Shown here: positions 7,482 to 8,336 of the stretch, piece after piece
Layout: each line of letters starts with the position of its first letter
How positions within the stretch are numbered: position 1 is the first letter of the stretch
Source of the DNA: an uncultured Bacteroidota bacterium
GTDB taxonomy: Bacteria; Bacteroidota; Bacteroidia; Chitinophagales; Chitinophagaceae
Reading direction: 5' to 3'
Assembly: GCA_903933995.1 (NCBI GenBank)
Contig: CAIZMD010000409.1
Coordinates: 1-8,336 of the forward strand
Length of the DNA stretch: 8,336 nt
Notes under the pieces: model-generated
Told to the model about the DNA's origin: nothing
The model's input: the letters and a program-made list of their open reading frames with translations, nothing else
The model's database searches: none
Translations under genes and position numbers: made by a program

Positions 7482-7535
7482 CCTGTTTTTCCATGAAAAG
7501 ATAGGTATCAACTAAAATAAATTCACACAATTAAT

Positions 7536-7543
7536 TATATTTG
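7536..7543 (+). promoter_or_regulatory. Putative -7 promoter element facing rmuC
   Basis: TATATTTG matches the Bacteroidota -7 consensus TAnnTTTG. No TTG or TTTG is found 17-23 nt upstream, so only half of the expected promoter is seen. A start near 7550 would give a leader of about 95 nt before the rmuC start at 7644. Confidence 0.3.
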
Positions 7544-7598
7544 AAATCTGGTTTGTAACTCCCAATAAACTGTTTGCTAGCAGCAGCGCTGTTGGTAT

Positions 7599-7621
7599 CA
7601 TTGCTTGAGCAATGTTTTTTT
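7599..7621 (+). terminator. Terminator-like hairpin with T7 tract in the rmuC leader
   Basis: CATTGCT (7599-7605) and AGCAATG (7608-7614) are exact inverted copies around TG and are followed at once by seven T (7615-7621). The layout is that of a short intrinsic terminator. It lies upstream of rmuC on the coding strand, so it could act as an attenuator or end a short transcript of about 70 nt from the element at 7536. The stem is short and only moderately stable. Confidence 0.45.
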
Positions 7622-7643
7622 CATTTCCCCTAATGACTTTTTT

Positions 7644-8336
7644 ATGATAGACAATATGAGCATTGCTATAATGGTATTATCGGCAATTGCCGGATCTGGT
7701 ATCACGTTCTTTTTGTACCGTGGTTTTTCCTTGAGAAAGACCTTACAAATGGAAGCCATACTCCAACAGAAACAACAATCAGAAGCAGACTTGCAACAGT
7801 TGTTGAAAATCACCCAATCAGAAAAAGAGCAGTACCTCATGCGGGCTACCCAGTCAGAAACCAAATTGGTCATGGCCAATGTTGCATTGGCAGAGGCAAA
7901 GGAAGCAGCCAAACATTTTAATGAGCAGATTAAATTAGAGTTTGGAGAACTGGCCCAGCAGATCATGGAAGCCAATTCAAAAAAGTTCACGCAACAAAAT
8001 CAAGAACAGATAGGCCAGATTCTGCAACCCCTTAAGACAGAGCTTGGCGATTTTAAAAAAAAAGTGGAAGAAACCTACGACAAGGAATCCAAGGAGCGAT
8101 TCACCCTTGGTAGAGAAATTGATCGCTTAGTTCAAATGAGCTTGCAGGTTAGTACGGAAGCCAATAACCTAACTACCGCATTAAAAGGCAGCAATAAATT
8201 GCAAGGCAATTGGGGAGAGATGATCTTGGAATCCATTTTGGAACATAGTGGATTGGTAAAGGGTAGGGAATACTTGGTACAAGAATTCATCAAAGACCAA
8301 GCAGGCAATATTATTAAAGATGAAAATGGGAAGGGC
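7644..8336 (+). CDS. rmuC: RmuC family DNA recombination protein (3' partial)
   Basis: The frame is open to the window end and gives 231 residues, roughly half of the usual length of about 450. RmuC proteins are membrane-anchored coiled-coil proteins with a nuclease-like core; E. coli rmuC mutants show raised inversion between short repeats, but the reaction is not settled. An N-terminal membrane segment is at about 6-24 (IAIMVLSAIAGSGITFFLY), a long Gln/Glu/Lys-rich coiled coil at about 30-160, and the RmuC core begins near 175 with the hallmark LKGSNKLQGNWGEMILESIL (180-199), then HSGLVKGREY. The ATG at 7644 is chosen as the first in a run; ATG at 7656 would also leave the membrane segment intact. 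No Shine-Dalgarno sequence is seen. It is transcribed away from the CLC operon. Confidence 0.93.
   Translation, partial: MIDNMSIAIMVLSAIAGSGITFFLYRGFSLRKTLQMEAILQQKQQSEADLQQLLKITQSEKEQYLMRATQSETKLVMANVALAEAKEAAKHFNEQIKLEFGELAQQIMEANSKKFTQQNQEQIGQILQPLKTELGDFKKKVEETYDKESKERFTLGREIDRLVQMSLQVSTEANNLTTALKGSNKLQGNWGEMILESILEHSGLVKGREYLVQEFIKDQAGNIIKDENGKG

Larger units (their letters stand above)
7374..7643. other. Divergent intergenic region between the CLC operon and rmuC
   Basis: 270 nt, AT-rich, with no coding region I can support. It holds the CLC promoter and inverted repeat on the left side, and the rmuC-facing -7 element and terminator-like hairpin on the right. The palindrome CAGCGCTG is at 7584-7591, inside a longer imperfect inverted repeat (AGCAGCGCTGTT, 7582-7593). 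Confidence 0.7.

Noticed and set aside
7374..7500. Fluoride (crcB) riboswitch before the CLC gene
   Set aside because: I looked on the - strand for the conserved GGnGATGG, CGCT and GATGAC-type segments and found none. A covariance-model scan would settle it.
7598..7990. 130-codon - strand frame opposite rmuC
   Set aside because: It lies antisense to the coiled-coil region of rmuC, is Ser/Cys-rich in the manner of a shadow frame, and resembles no known family.

Overview
The window looks like a stretch of chromosome from a member of the Bacteroidota, probably Chitinophagaceae or a close relative (inference). The signs are an OMP_b-brl_3-type outer-membrane receptor, secreted enzymes with short Sec signals, no Shine-Dalgarno sequences before the starts, and -7 elements of the Bacteroidota form TAnnTTTG. 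There are five protein genes and no rRNA, tRNA, CRISPR array or insertion sequence.

Layout. (1) Positions 1-2259, + strand: a TonB-dependent receptor whose start codon lies outside the window; its signal peptide is read before the first in-window GTG. (2) 2260-2380: a convergent intergenic region with two tandem copies of a GC-rich, hairpin-forming repeat, then a strong bidirectional terminator. (3) 7373 down to 2381, - strand: three closely spaced genes that form a likely operon. In transcription order these are a CLC-family anion/proton antiporter with the selectivity-filter signature of the fluoride-exporting CLC-F branch, a secreted GH29 alpha-L-fucosidase with two C-terminal discoidin-like modules, and a secreted class-C-beta-lactamase-fold serine hydrolase with two tandem C-terminal beta modules. 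(4) 7374-7643: a divergent intergenic region with a plausible promoter and a nested inverted repeat before the CLC gene. On the other side it holds a TAnnTTTG element and a terminator-like hairpin plus T-tract before the next gene. (5) 7644-8336, + strand: the first 231 codons of rmuC, cut by the window end.

How the genes fit together: the fucosidase and serine hydrolase are both exported, and the receptor is an outer-membrane transporter of unknown substrate. No SusD partner or SusC-type receptor is present, so this is not a canonical polysaccharide utilisation locus. The link between a predicted fluoride exporter and a fucosidase is unexplained and may be only positional. The gene content is mostly familiar; the less ordinary signals are in the two intergenic regions.
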